Shown piece after piece: positions 47,087 to 56,406 of a stretch of 64,000 nt of DNA. The stretch is from Neisseria subflava. Its GTDB lineage: Bacteria > Pseudomonadota > Gammaproteobacteria > Burkholderiales > Neisseriaceae. Positions within the stretch are counted from its first letter, which is position 1, and every line of letters begins with the position of its first letter. The notes beneath the pieces were generated by a model. It was not told where the DNA came from, did not search any database, and saw only the letters and a program-made list of their open reading frames with translations. A program made the position numbers and the translations under genes. The DNA lies in contig NZ_POXP01000001.1 of the NCBI RefSeq assembly GCF_003044935.1, forward strand, positions 124,001-188,000. Direction: 5' to 3'.

Positions 47087-48082
47087 ATGCTGAAAAAATT
47101 GTTGAAATGGCTGGCCGTATTTTTGACGGCATTTGCCGCCGTGGTTGCCGCATTGTTGTTTGTTCCGAAAGACAACGGCAAACCATACCGTATTACCGTT
47201 ACCAAAAACCAAGGTATCTCTTCTGTCAGCCGCAAACTGGCTCAAGACGGCATCGTTTATAACCGTTATGTGCTGGTAGCCGCCGCATATGTGATGGGCG
47301 TACACAACCAACTCAATGCCGGCTCTTACCGCCTGTCTTCCAAAGTATCGGCTTGGGACATTTTAAAACGCATTAAAAAAGGCCGTCCTGACTCGATCAG
47401 CGTGCAAATTTTGGAAGGCGCGCGTTTTGCCCAAATGCGCCGTATTATCGACAATACTGCCGACATTGCCCACGATACGCGCGGTTGGAGCGATGAAAAA
47501 CTGATGGCCGAAGTAGCACCCGACGCCTTGAGCAGCAATCCTGAAGGACAGTTTTTCCCGGATAGTTACGAAATTGATGCCGGCGGCAGCGATCTTCAAA
47601 TTTACAAAATCGCCTACCGTAAAATGCGGGAAAACCTGCAAGAAGCATGGGACGACCGTCAAAGCGGCCTGCCTTATAAAAATCCGTATGAAATGCTGAT
47701 TATGGCGAGTCTGATTGAAAAAGAAACCGCGCACGAAGACGACCGCGCCCATGTGGCCGCCGTATTCGTCAACCGCCTGAATATCGGCATGCGCCTGCAA
47801 ACCGACCCGACCGTTATTTATGGCATGGGCGATGCGTATAAAGGCAGAATCCGCAAAGCCGACCTGCAACGCGATACGCCTTACAATACTTATACGCGCA
47901 GCGGTTTGACGCCGACGCCGATTGCGCTTCCCGGCAAGGCCGCGCTTGAAGCGGCGGGTCATCCGTCTGATGAAAAATATCTGTATTTCGTCTCAAAAAT
48001 GGATGGTACGGGCTTGAGCGAGTTCAGCCACAATCTTTCTGAACACAACGCTGCCGTACGCAAATATATTTTGAAGAAATAA
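47087..48082 (+). CDS. mltG: endolytic murein transglycosylase MltG
   Basis: 331-residue inner-membrane lytic transglycosylase (YceG/DUF175), thought to end nascent glycan strands. The N-terminal helix (LLKWLAVFLTAFAAVVAALLF) is followed by a LysM-like segment (YRITVTKNQGISSVSRKLAQDG) and the catalytic domain with the Glu of MASLIEKETAHEDDR, then LQTDPTVIYGMGDAYKG and NTYTRSGLTPTPIALPGKAAL. It is followed by tmk in the standard mltG-tmk order. Confidence 0.96.
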   Translation: MLKKLLKWLAVFLTAFAAVVAALLFVPKDNGKPYRITVTKNQGISSVSRKLAQDGIVYNRYVLVAAAYVMGVHNQLNAGSYRLSSKVSAWDILKRIKKGRPDSISVQILEGARFAQMRRIIDNTADIAHDTRGWSDEKLMAEVAPDALSSNPEGQFFPDSYEIDAGGSDLQIYKIAYRKMRENLQEAWDDRQSGLPYKNPYEMLIMASLIEKETAHEDDRAHVAAVFVNRLNIGMRLQTDPTVIYGMGDAYKGRIRKADLQRDTPYNTYTRSGLTPTPIALPGKAALEAAGHPSDEKYLYFVSKMDGTGLSEFSHNLSEHNAAVRKYILKK

Positions 48083-48088
48083 ACCGAA

Positions 48089-48133
48089 TAGGCCGTCTGA
48101 AACATTTATAATCCCAGTTTCAGACGGCCTTTA
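48089..48133 (+). terminator. inverted-DUS hairpin between mltG and tmk
   Basis: AGGCCGTCTGAAAC and GTTTCAGACGGCCT with a 13-base loop; it may partly terminate or modulate tmk expression. Confidence 0.6.
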
Positions 48134-48149
48134 AATTGATAATATCCAT

Positions 48150-48776
48150 ATGAAACCCAGATTTATTACCCTTGACGGCATAGACGGCGCCGGAAAATCC
48201 ACCAACCTCGCTGTAATGAAAGCATGGTTTGAGAAACACCAACTGCCCGTATTGTTTACGCGCGAACCGGGAGGTACACCGGCCGGAGAAGCATTGCGTG
48301 AAATCCTGCTCAACCCAGCCACCCAAGTCAGCCTGCGTACAGAAACCCTGCTGATGTTTGCAGCCAGACAGCAACACTTGGAAACAGTCATTTTACCTGC
48401 CCTAAAAAACGGCACGCATGTCGTTTCCGACCGCTTTACCGATGCAACGTTTGCCTATCAAGGCGGCGGACGCGGCGTTCCCTTGCAAGATATTGCCACG
48501 CTTGAGCATTGGGTACAGGGCGATTTCCGCCCAGATTTAACTTTGCTGTTGGATGTGCCTTTGGAAGTGTCAATGGCGCGCATCAACCAAACGCGTGAGA
48601 AAGACCGCTTTGAACAAGAAGAAGCCGAGTTTTTCAATCGGGTGCGCGAAGTATATCTGCAACGTGCTAACGAACAGCCGGAACGCTATGCCGTCATCGA
48701 CAGCAGTCAAAGTCTGGACGCGGTAAAAAATCAGATTGAAACCGCGCTAGATAGTCATTTTGAATTGAATGTTTAA
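48150..48776 (+). CDS. tmk: thymidylate kinase
   Basis: 208-residue dTMP kinase. P-loop LDGIDGAGKSTN (residues 8-19), the DRF-type motif VSDRFTDATFAYQGGGRG and LTLLLDVPLEVSMARI. A Lys/Arg lid and the standard length (about 210) confirm it. It is preceded by mltG and an inverted-DUS hairpin; downstream is a gap of 263 bases before the malic enzyme gene. Confidence 0.96.
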   Translation: MKPRFITLDGIDGAGKSTNLAVMKAWFEKHQLPVLFTREPGGTPAGEALREILLNPATQVSLRTETLLMFAARQQHLETVILPALKNGTHVVSDRFTDATFAYQGGGRGVPLQDIATLEHWVQGDFRPDLTLLLDVPLEVSMARINQTREKDRFEQEEAEFFNRVREVYLQRANEQPERYAVIDSSQSLDAVKNQIETALDSHFELNV

Positions 48777-49039
48777 GTTTAAATAAAATGCCGTCTGAAA
48801 GAAGGGTAGTGTGGCGAAGAAATATTATTACAGAAGTTTTTAGACATAAAACCAAATAAAACGAAATATCAAAACAAATGTAATAAATATCGGTATGCGC
48901 CACCAAAAGAACATGATAAAATTACGGTCCCTTACAAAGCCGGTCTGTTAACAACCCGACTTTAGAAATTTTAAACGTCTGAAGCAGCCTGTTTCAGACT
49001 TGTTCGCTGTAAAATCTCTCTCGCAAACAGGATCGATAA
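48777..49039. other. 263-bp leader region of malic enzyme gene
   Basis: No gene seen. It contains one DUS (ATGCCGTCTGAA, near 48788), a TGATAAAAT extended -10-like element near 48914, and a small inverted repeat GTCTGAA/TTCAGAC (about 48978-49000). A long leader of about 110 bases before maeB is suggested but not proven. Confidence 0.4.
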
Positions 49040-50320
49040 ATGGAAAATTCATTAAAAGAAGCCGCCCTGCAGTTCCACGAATTCCCCGTGCCGGGCAAAA
49101 TCTCCGTTACCCCAACCAAATCTCTGGCTACGTCTAAAGACTTGGCGTTGGCGTACTCTCCGGGCGTAGCCGCTCCTTGTATGGAAATCCATGCCGATCC
49201 GCAAACTGCCTATAAATACACTGCCAAAGGCAATTTGGTTGCCGTGATTTCCAACGGTACCGCAGTGTTGGGTTTGGGCAACATCGGCGCATTGGCCGGT
49301 AAACCTGTAATGGAAGGCAAAGGCGTATTGTTCAAAAAATTCGCCGGCGTTGACGTATTCGATATCGAAATCGATGAAAAAGACCCGCAAAAACTGGTAG
49401 ACATCATCGCTTCTTTGGAACCGACTTTCGGCGGTATCAACCTCGAAGACATCAAAGCGCCTGAGTGCTTCTACATCGAACGCGAATTGCGCAAACGTTG
49501 CAAAATCCCTGTATTCCACGACGACCAACACGGTACCGCCATCATTACCGCTGCCGCTGTACTGAACGCTTTGCGTTATACCGGCCGTAAAATCGAGGAA
49601 GCGACCTTGGTGTGCTCCGGCGCAGGTGCCGCAGCGATTGCTTGCTTGAACCAATTGCTGGATTTGGGTCTGAAACGTGAAAACGTAACTGTCTGCGACT
49701 CCAAAGGCGTGATTTACAAAACCCGCGAAGACAAAGACCGTATGGACGAGTCCAAACAGTTCTACGCCATTGAAGATAACGGCCAACGCGTATTGGCCGA
49801 TGCCGTTAAAGGTAAAGACATCTTCTTGGGTCTGTCCGGCGCAAACCTGCTGACGCCTGAAATGCTGAACACCATGAACGAAAAACCAATCGTGTTCGCC
49901 ATGGCAAATCCGAATCCGGAAATCCTGCCTCCATTGGCAAAAGAAACCCGTCCGGATGTGGTCATCGGTACCGGCCGTTCAGACTTCCCGAACCAAGTGA
50001 ACAACGTATTGTGCTTCCCATTCATCTTCCGTGGCGCATTGGATGTCGGCGCGACCACCATCAACGAAGAAATGAAACGCGCTTGCGTATACGCTTTGGC
50101 TGACTTGGCAATGGAAGAGGTAACTGAAGAAGTGATTGCTGCTTACGGTAAGAAATTTGAATTCGGTGCGGAATACCTGATTCCTACTCCATTCGACTCC
50201 CGCCTGTTGCCGCGCGTTGCTTCTGCTACCGCTAAAGCAGCTATGGAAATCGGCGTGGCTACCCGTCCAATCGCCGATTTGGATGCGTATGCTGCTAAAC
50301 TGGCCGGTTTGAAATTGTAA
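49040..50320 (+). CDS. maeB: NADP-dependent malic enzyme (short form)
   Basis: 426-residue malic enzyme converting malate to pyruvate and CO2. The N-terminal catalytic domain has [38 protein letters not shown] (in parts [15 protein letters not shown]) and [10 protein letters not shown]; the NAD(P) fold has [13 protein letters not shown]. It lacks the C-terminal phosphotransacetylase domain of long MaeB enzymes. Codon use is highly biased, suggesting strong expression. An inverted-DUS terminator lies downstream. Cofactor preference cannot be read securely from the sequence. Confidence 0.94.
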   Translation: MENSLKEAALQFHEFPVPGKISVTPTKSLATSKDLALAYSPGVAAPCMEIHADPQTAYKYTAKGNLVAVISNGTAVLGLGNIGALAGKPVMEGKGVLFKKFAGVDVFDIEIDEKDPQKLVDIIASLEPTFGGINLEDIKAPECFYIERELRKRCKIPVFHDDQHGTAIITAAAVLNALRYTGRKIEEATLVCSGAGAAAIACLNQLLDLGLKRENVTVCDSKGVIYKTREDKDRMDESKQFYAIEDNGQRVLADAVKGKDIFLGLSGANLLTPEMLNTMNEKPIVFAMANPNPEILPPLAKETRPDVVIGTGRSDFPNQVNNVLCFPFIFRGALDVGATTINEEMKRACVYALADLAMEEVTEEVIAAYGKKFEFGAEYLIPTPFDSRLLPRVASATAKAAMEIGVATRPIADLDAYAAKLAGLKL

Positions 50321-50342
50321 TCCGGTAAGTAGTATTTGATTG

Positions 50343-50381
50343 AAAAGGCCGTCTGAAAGTTGTATTTCAGACGGCCTTTTT
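50343..50381 (+). terminator. inverted-DUS terminator after maeB
   Basis: AAAAGGCCGTCTGAAA and TTTCAGACGGCCTTTT with a 6-base loop and T run. Confidence 0.85.
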
Positions 50382-50570
50382 GTTTACTGGGTATTTTAGA
50401 AATGGCTTAATGCAGCAATTGGAATGAAAAACACGATAAGCTGCTGATTCAACGGAGACGTGGGCATATGGATTGCTTTCTAAGATAGGTTTCTTATTTT
50501 TGAAGTATTTTGATTTTGCAGAATTTTTATGGGATTAAATACAATATTTTTGCCAGTTTTTTAGACAACA

Positions 50571-50606
50571 TCAGGCCGTCTGAAATTGGGTTTTCAGACG
50601 GCCTGA
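50571..50606 (-). terminator. inverted-DUS terminator after aldehyde dehydrogenase
   Basis: TCAGGCCGTCTGAAA and TTTCAGACGGCCTGA with a 6-base loop, 15 bases past the stop. Confidence 0.72.
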
Positions 50607-50620
50607 GTTAATGAAACGGT

Positions 50621-51964
50621 TTATTTTTGCCAATAGGTTTTGACGTTGACGAATTCGTACAGTCCGAATTCGGATAGCTCCCGTCCGTAGCCTGAAGCTT
50701 TGACGCCGCCAAAGGGGAGGCGCAAGTCGCTGCTGGTGTGGCGGTTGATAAAGACAGAGCCTGCTTGGATTTTTTCGGCGTATTGCCATGCGTTTGCCGT
50801 GTCGGCTGTGTAGATACAGGCGCCGAGGCCGAAAGGTGTGTCATTGGCAAGTACGACGGCGTGATCAGGATTGTCGGCGCGTAAGATCATGGCAACCGGG
50901 CCGAAGACTTCTTCGTGCCAAACGCGGCAGTTGGGATTGACTTGATCCAATACCGTGGCAGGGTAAAACCAGCTTTCGCCATCAGGGATATAGCCGCCGC
51001 TCAAGCATTGCGCACCGTGTGCAACCGCATCTTGAACCTGCTCGTGTACGGTTTGACGCAAGTCTTCACGGTGAAGCGGGGCAAGGGTGGTGTTCGGATC
51101 TTTGGGGTTGCCGGTTTGCAGTTTGGTGCATTCGGCAAGGAAGAGCGGGATAAATTGATCGGCAATATCTTGGGTAACAATGATGCGTTTGGCGGCATTG
51201 CAGGATTGTCCGGCATCGCGGAAACGTGAATAGCAGGCATCGATGGCTGCGCGTTGCAGATCGGCGTCGGGCAGGATGATAAACGGATTGCTGCCGCCTA
51301 GTTCAAGGACGGTTTTTTTCAGATGTTTGCCTGCGTGAGCAGCCAGCAGGCGGCCGGTATGGGTTGAACCGGTAAATGCCATGGCATCGGTATCTTCAAT
51401 GGATTTAAGCGTATCTTCATGGTTTAACCATGCGCCGATAAGCGGCAAACCTTTGGGGACGAGGCTGAAGAGGGTTTCGCTGACGCGGGCGACACTGGGC
51501 GCAGGTTTGACCGCGCAGGCATTGCCGGCACATAGGGCAGGGATGGCAAATCGTAAAATCTGCCAAACAGGATAGTTCCACGGCATGACTGCCAAAACAA
51601 CGCCCAAAGGCTCGAAGCGGACTTGGCTGAGGCTGGCTTGGGTGGCGATGGTTTTATGGGCAAGTAGTTCAGGGGCAAGGCGGACGTAGTAGCGGATAAG
51701 CTCGATGGATTTGCTGATTTCGGCACGACATTCGTGCAGGCAACGGCCGACTTCTTCGCAAACCATTTCGGCGAGGCGTTCTTGGTTTTGGGTGAGGCTG
51801 TTGGCAAATTGCTGCAAGAGGGCGGTACGCTCGATAATGCTTGATTGTGCGAAGGTTTGCTGAAGGGTTTGGAGGCGGTTTAATTCGTAGGTGAACTCGA
51901 TATAGCTTTGCACCGGTCTGCTGTAAATGGTTTCTCCGGTGAAAACGTGGGTGCTGTGAAACAT
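50621..51964 (-). CDS. aldehyde dehydrogenase (succinate-semialdehyde-type)
   Basis: 447-residue NAD(P)-dependent aldehyde dehydrogenase. The catalytic Glu is in LELGGSNPFI and the catalytic Cys in DAGQSCNAAKRI; FTGSTHTGRLLA is the cofactor-binding turn, and EEVFGPVAMIL and LPFGGVKASGYGRE are C-terminal family motifs. It is shorter than most (about 450 versus 480-490) and resembles Sad/GabD-like succinate-semialdehyde dehydrogenases; the true aldehyde is uncertain. It lies downstream of marC but beyond a terminator, so it is its own unit. Confidence 0.88.
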   Translation of the reverse strand: MFHSTHVFTGETIYSRPVQSYIEFTYELNRLQTLQQTFAQSSIIERTALLQQFANSLTQNQERLAEMVCEEVGRCLHECRAEISKSIELIRYYVRLAPELLAHKTIATQASLSQVRFEPLGVVLAVMPWNYPVWQILRFAIPALCAGNACAVKPAPSVARVSETLFSLVPKGLPLIGAWLNHEDTLKSIEDTDAMAFTGSTHTGRLLAAHAGKHLKKTVLELGGSNPFIILPDADLQRAAIDACYSRFRDAGQSCNAAKRIIVTQDIADQFIPLFLAECTKLQTGNPKDPNTTLAPLHREDLRQTVHEQVQDAVAHGAQCLSGGYIPDGESWFYPATVLDQVNPNCRVWHEEVFGPVAMILRADNPDHAVVLANDTPFGLGACIYTADTANAWQYAEKIQAGSVFINRHTSSDLRLPFGGVKASGYGRELSEFGLYEFVNVKTYWQK

Positions 51965-51993
51965 GGTTGGCTCCTTTGTTTTTATGTTTTTAT

Positions 51994-52026
51994 GAGGCCG
52001 TCTGAAAATGTTTCAGACGGCCTTTT
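51994..52026 (-). terminator. inverted-DUS terminator of the mre operon
   Basis: AGGCCGTCTGAAA and TTTCAGACGGCCT with a 3-base loop, 18 bases past the marC stop. Confidence 0.8.
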
Positions 52027-52043
52027 ATTGTGATAATTGTACT

Positions 52044-52703
52044 TCAAGCGACCAGTTGGGGAAAAATAGATTTTAAGCCGGCAACAATAATCTCTACGGA
52101 AATAGCAGCAAGCATCATGCCCATAATGCGGTTGAGGATGGTCAGGCCGGTCGTGCCCAAGCGTTTACTGATGCGCCCGGCAACGATCAGGATGAGATAG
52201 CAAATCAGGCTGACCAGAAAGCCGGAGATGATAATTAGGGCAATATCGCTGTAATTTTTGGCGGCAGAGGAGTAAATGATGACGGTAGAGATACCACCGG
52301 GGCCGATGGTAATCGGAATGGCAATGGGTACGACGGCAATGGCTTTTTCATTGCGGCGGACTTGTTGCGCACTTTGATGTTCTTCTGAATGGGAATCAAT
52401 TTTGGGTTTGGCAGGATTATCGTTGCCGTTCATTAAGGAGATGGCAATCAGCAAAACCAGAATACCGCCGCCGACTTGGAAAGAGCCCACGCTGATACCG
52501 AGTACTTTCAACAAGATACCGCCGCCTAGCGCAAAGACGACAATCACGATGAAAACGGCTAGTGCGGCAGTACGCGCAATTCTGCGTTTTTCTTTGGTGC
52601 TGTGGTTTTGTGTCAGATCAAGATAAATTGAGAGCGCGCTGAAAGGATTAATCAGCACGAGAAATGCCACAAGCAGCTTGCCGATTTCTACACCCAGTTC
52701 CAT
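52044..52703 (-). CDS. MarC family integral membrane protein
   Basis: 219-residue membrane protein with about six helices: KLLVAFLVLINPFSALSIYL, TAALAVFIVIVVFALGGGIL, VGGGILVLLIAISLMNG, IAIPITIGPGGISTVIIYSS, and ISGFLVSLICYLILIVAGRI. The GPGGISTVI motif is typical of MarC/YhgN proteins. Function is unknown despite the name. It starts one base after the rodA stop, so it is the last gene of the mreB-mreC-mreD-mrdA-rodA operon. Confidence 0.9.
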   Translation of the reverse strand: MELGVEIGKLLVAFLVLINPFSALSIYLDLTQNHSTKEKRRIARTAALAVFIVIVVFALGGGILLKVLGISVGSFQVGGGILVLLIAISLMNGNDNPAKPKIDSHSEEHQSAQQVRRNEKAIAVVPIAIPITIGPGGISTVIIYSSAAKNYSDIALIIISGFLVSLICYLILIVAGRISKRLGTTGLTILNRIMGMMLAAISVEIIVAGLKSIFPQLVA

Positions 52704-52704
52704 A

Positions 52705-53856
52705 TTATTCCTCGCTTTCAGTTAGGTCATCGTTATCCGCATTACGGCGGCGACGGTTTTTGTGTTCGTTGGCAATACCCATCAACAGGGCGAGTACCAC
52801 CATGATGGAAAGCGTAGCCGTACCGCCGTAGCTGACCAAGGGGAGGGGGACGCCGACGACGGGCAAAATGCCGCTGACCATGCCCATGTTTACAAAGGCG
52901 TAGCAGAAAAAGGTCATGGTCAATGCGCCTGCTAGAGTACGGCTGTAAAGGGATTGCGCTTGCGCGGCAATCCACAATCCGCGTGCCAGAATGATAAGGT
53001 AAACCAGCAGTAAAAGGATATTGCCAATCAGTCCGAACTCTTCGCCGAATACTGCGAAAATAAAGTCAGTCGTTGATTCGGGAATATAGTCCAAATGGGT
53101 TTGCGTACCGTTGAGCCAGCCTTTACCCCATACACCACCCGAGCCGATGGCAATCATGGATTGGATGATGTGGTAGCCTGCGCCCAACGGGTCTTTGGTT
53201 GGGTCGAGCAGGGTGAGGACGCGGGTTTTCTGGTAGTCGTGCATGCCGTAGTTCCACAAGATCGGCAAAGCGGCCACAAAGGCAATAATGGCGGCAAAAA
53301 TGGCCTTCCAAGGCAATCCGGCAAAGAAGATGACAAAAATGCCCGAAGCCATAATCAGCGCGGCTGTACCGAGGTCGGGCTGCTTCAAAATTAGGGCGAC
53401 AGGAACAAGAATCAGCACGAGGGCGACAATATAATGTATCCATTTCAGACGGCCTTCATAGCGTTGGAAATACCACGCGACAGTCATGGGAATACCGATT
53501 TTCATGATTTCGGAAGGTTGGATACGGGTAAAGCCGAGACTCAGCCAACGGGTCGAGCCGTTGACGGTAACGCCGGCGACTTCGACGCCAATCAACAGTA
53601 ATACGCCGACAATGTAAATAGGCAGGGCAACTTTGGCAGCCGTTTGCGGCTTGAATACGGCAATAATCCATAAAAGGGCAAAGCCCAAAACGGTATGGAT
53701 GGTTTTGTTTTCCAATTGGCCGAACTCTTGCCCGTCTGCAGAATAGAGCAGGAACAGGCTCATGATGTAGATGGCGAGCATGGCAAAAAACAGCCAAGGG
53801 TCAATCGGGGCTGTAATGGTGGATTTGAAATTTTTCCACGCTGATGTGTTATTCAT
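52705..53856 (-). CDS. rodA: rod shape-determining protein RodA
   Basis: 383-residue SEDS-family glycosyltransferase with about ten helices that polymerises lipid II together with the class B PBP encoded just upstream. Motifs: LVPVALILKQPDLGTAALI, GWLNGTQTHLDYIPESTTDF and GIANEHKNRR at the C-terminus. It overlaps the mrdA stop by 8 bases. Its presence with mreBCD implies a rod-shaped or at least elongasome-bearing cell. If the species is a coccus, this machinery would serve a different role or be a remnant; the genes look intact. Confidence 0.94.
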   Translation of the reverse strand: MNNTSAWKNFKSTITAPIDPWLFFAMLAIYIMSLFLLYSADGQEFGQLENKTIHTVLGFALLWIIAVFKPQTAAKVALPIYIVGVLLLIGVEVAGVTVNGSTRWLSLGFTRIQPSEIMKIGIPMTVAWYFQRYEGRLKWIHYIVALVLILVPVALILKQPDLGTAALIMASGIFVIFFAGLPWKAIFAAIIAFVAALPILWNYGMHDYQKTRVLTLLDPTKDPLGAGYHIIQSMIAIGSGGVWGKGWLNGTQTHLDYIPESTTDFIFAVFGEEFGLIGNILLLLVYLIILARGLWIAAQAQSLYSRTLAGALTMTFFCYAFVNMGMVSGILPVVGVPLPLVSYGGTATLSIMVVLALLMGIANEHKNRRRRNADNDDLTESEE

Positions 53857-55897
53857 GATGAACCTCCGGCTGTGAGGCAGGGCTTGTCGGCGTCAGTCCG
53901 TAGGCAGATTGGAAAATGCTGGTAATAGGCTGATGTTTGTCCGTTGTTTCGGTTTTGGCCGAATCTGATTCAAGGCCATCTGAAAACTGTTGCGGCTTGA
54001 CGTGAAGCATATAAAAATCAGTCATTTCACGGGCCAATGGCGCGGCATACGCACCCCAGCCGCCGTTTTCCAAAATAACGGCAATGGCGATTTCAGGTTT
54101 TTCCAATGGCGCAAACGAGATAAACCATGCGTGGTCGCGGTGTTGTTCGCGCAGGGCTGCGGCATTGTAGCGGCCGCCTTGTTTAATTTGTACGACTTGG
54201 GCCGTACCGGTTTTACCGCCCATCGTATAGGAGAGTCCGCCACCGATACGGTGCGCCGTACCACCCGGTTTCAATACTTTTTCCATTGCGCGTTTGACGT
54301 ATTCGAAGTTGTCGGCTTTGAACGGAATTTGACGCTCAGGATTGGGGTTGATACGGGTAATTTTGCGCGCGCCGAAATCCAATATTTCTTTGACCAAATG
54401 CGGCTGATGGACAACACCGTTGTTGGCCAGAGATGCTGTCGCATGTGCCATTTGCAAAGGCGTGTAGGCATTGTAGCCTTGGCCGATACTGACGGAAACC
54501 ATCTCGCCGGCGCGCCATTCTTTGGCAGTAGGGTCGGAAGATTTGGCAAAGCGTTTGGCTTTCCATTCGCGGCTGGGCAAAACGCCTGTGTATTCGCTGG
54601 GCAGGTCAATGCCGGTTTTCTGGCCGAAACCGAATTGCGCCAGATACGGAGAGGCTTTATCGATACCCATTTCGTAACCCAAACGGTAGAAGAAGGTATC
54701 TGAGGATACTTGAATGGCTTTGCTCAAGTTGGCCGAGCCGTGACCGCTGCGGACGGAGTCGCGGAAGATATGGCGGCTGCCGGGTATGCTCCATGCGCCG
54801 GGAGCGGGGACGATGGTGTTTTGAGTGATTTTGCCGCTTTCCAACAAAGCCATGCCCATAAAGGGTTTGAATGTAGAACCCGGCGGATAAAGGCCTTGGG
54901 TAACGCGGTTGATCAAAGGCTTTTTCCAATCGTCATTCAGCATTTTCCAAGTGTCGCTGTCGATGCCATCAATAAAGAGGTTGGGATCGAAGGAAGGTTT
55001 GGAAACAAATGCCAAAACAGTACCGTCTTGCGGATTGATGGCCACCAATGCGCCACGGCGGTCGCCCAAGATGCGGTCGGCTTCCTGCTGCATGCGGATA
55101 TCCATGCCTAGGCGCAAGGTTTGCCCCATTTTGGACGGGACATTTTTCAATATGCGGACGATATTGCCGTAAGCGTCTTTTTCGACTTCCTGATAGCCTG
55201 GGATGCCATGAAGCTGGTGTTCGTAATATTTTTCCAAGCCTGATTTGCCGATATGCGTACTGCCGCGATAGAGGGCAGTCAGGCCTTCTTCTTCCAGAAT
55301 TTCTTTGTCTTTATCGCTAATACGGCCGATGTAGCCTAAGAAATGGGAGGTCAGCTTGCCGTAAGGATATTCGCGAAATGTGCGTGAATTGACCTCTACG
55401 CCTTTGAATTCGCGCAGATGCACGGACAAACGGGCTGCCTCTTCATCGGTCAGCCTGAGCTTGAGTGGGATATTTTCAAATTTTCGATAGCTTTCGCGGT
55501 ATTTTTTGAAGCGTTTTAAATCTGTCGGCGTGATATCGACGTATTTTTTCAATGCTTCAATGACATCTTCCATCTTACCTTCGATGCGGCTGGGAATAAC
55601 TTCGAGCGAAAAGACTGGATAGTTTTTGGCCAAAGGAACGCCGTTGATATCGACGATTTCGCCACGTACGGGCGGAGTTGGAATCAGGGTGATGCGGTTA
55701 CTCGATGCCTGACCGGAAAACTCATTGTGTTGAGTCACTTGCAAGTAAAAGAACCGCGCCAGCAAGATGGAAAAGAAGATGACAATCAGGACAAAAGCAA
55801 CGAGCAGGCGCAATAAAGCGTCGGCTTGTGCAGCCTGAGCAGAAGGTTTTTTGGTATGTTGACCACCGGAAAGACGGCGTGGAAGAATCGGTTTCAT
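53849..55897 (-). CDS. mrdA: penicillin-binding protein 2 (MrdA)
   Basis: 682-residue class B penicillin-binding protein, the elongation transpeptidase. It has one N-terminal helix (LLVAFVLIVIFFSILLARFF), a pedestal domain (RITLIPTPPVRGEIVDINGVPLAKNYPVF in parts: PPVRGEIVDINGVPLAKNYP) and a transpeptidase domain. Active-site motifs: GSTFKPFM (SxxK), SSDTFFYRLG region (SxD) and GGKTGTAQ (KTG). It is followed by rodA with an 8-base overlap and preceded by mreD with a 4-base gap. It is a target of beta-lactams, but no obviously altered motif is visible. Confidence 0.96.
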   Translation of the reverse strand: MKPILPRRLSGGQHTKKPSAQAAQADALLRLLVAFVLIVIFFSILLARFFYLQVTQHNEFSGQASSNRITLIPTPPVRGEIVDINGVPLAKNYPVFSLEVIPSRIEGKMEDVIEALKKYVDITPTDLKRFKKYRESYRKFENIPLKLRLTDEEAARLSVHLREFKGVEVNSRTFREYPYGKLTSHFLGYIGRISDKDKEILEEEGLTALYRGSTHIGKSGLEKYYEHQLHGIPGYQEVEKDAYGNIVRILKNVPSKMGQTLRLGMDIRMQQEADRILGDRRGALVAINPQDGTVLAFVSKPSFDPNLFIDGIDSDTWKMLNDDWKKPLINRVTQGLYPPGSTFKPFMGMALLESGKITQNTIVPAPGAWSIPGSRHIFRDSVRSGHGSANLSKAIQVSSDTFFYRLGYEMGIDKASPYLAQFGFGQKTGIDLPSEYTGVLPSREWKAKRFAKSSDPTAKEWRAGEMVSVSIGQGYNAYTPLQMAHATASLANNGVVHQPHLVKEILDFGARKITRINPNPERQIPFKADNFEYVKRAMEKVLKPGGTAHRIGGGLSYTMGGKTGTAQVVQIKQGGRYNAAALREQHRDHAWFISFAPLEKPEIAIAVILENGGWGAYAAPLAREMTDFYMLHVKPQQFSDGLESDSAKTETTDKHQPITSIFQSAYGLTPTSPASQPEVHHE

Positions 55898-55901
55898 CTT
55901 T

Positions 55902-56402
55902 TCAGTGGGAGCGGTAAATACGGGTCACAATCAGCATCAGCTGGCTGAGTATCGGCCAAAGCAATGCGCCGACAAATGGGGCAACAAAGCCTTGCAAAGT
56001 AATGACCTGATGATTGAGGAACAGACGGGCAACAGTTAAGACGGCCTGATTGAGAAGCAGCGCAGCCAAGACAGCGGCCAATTGCATAATATGGCCGTAA
56101 AGCATGATTTGGCGGCGGCGGTTTAAGATGAAATAAGTCATCACGACGTAAGACAGGGCATGTAATCCCAAAGTCGCGGCGGTTGCTGCATCGACAATCA
56201 GACCGATGGCAAAAGCCAGTCCCATGCCTGCGCGTTGCGGTTGGTGCAATGCCCAATACAGTAACATCAGTGCCGTCATTTCAGGCAGCCAGAAGAATCC
56301 GTCAAAGGAAAACGGCATAAAGTCCAGTATCATCATCACAATGAGACTGGCCGCCATGATGTGCAGCGGTACTGCACGGTAAGAATCGTCAAAATCGTTC
56401 AT
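55902..56402 (-). CDS. mreD: rod shape-determining protein MreD
   Basis: 166-residue small membrane protein of the elongasome: LHIMAASLIVMMILDFMPFS, WALHQPQRAGMGLAFAIGLIVDA and LAALLLNQAVLTVARLFLN are the helices. The ATG at 56400-56402 (MNDFDDSYRAVPLH) is preferred; an upstream frame overlaps mreC and adds 15 residues. It lies 4 bases after mreC and 4 bases before mrdA. Confidence 0.92.
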   Translation of the reverse strand: MNDFDDSYRAVPLHIMAASLIVMMILDFMPFSFDGFFWLPEMTALMLLYWALHQPQRAGMGLAFAIGLIVDAATAATLGLHALSYVVMTYFILNRRRQIMLYGHIMQLAAVLAALLLNQAVLTVARLFLNHQVITLQGFVAPFVGALLWPILSQLMLIVTRIYRSH

Positions 56403-56406
56403 GAAA

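Larger units (their letters stand above)
50321..50620. other. 300-bp intergenic region
   Basis: AT-rich between two convergent genes. It contains the maeB terminator at 50343-50381 and the aldehyde dehydrogenase terminator at 50571-50606; I see nothing else in it. Confidence 0.6.
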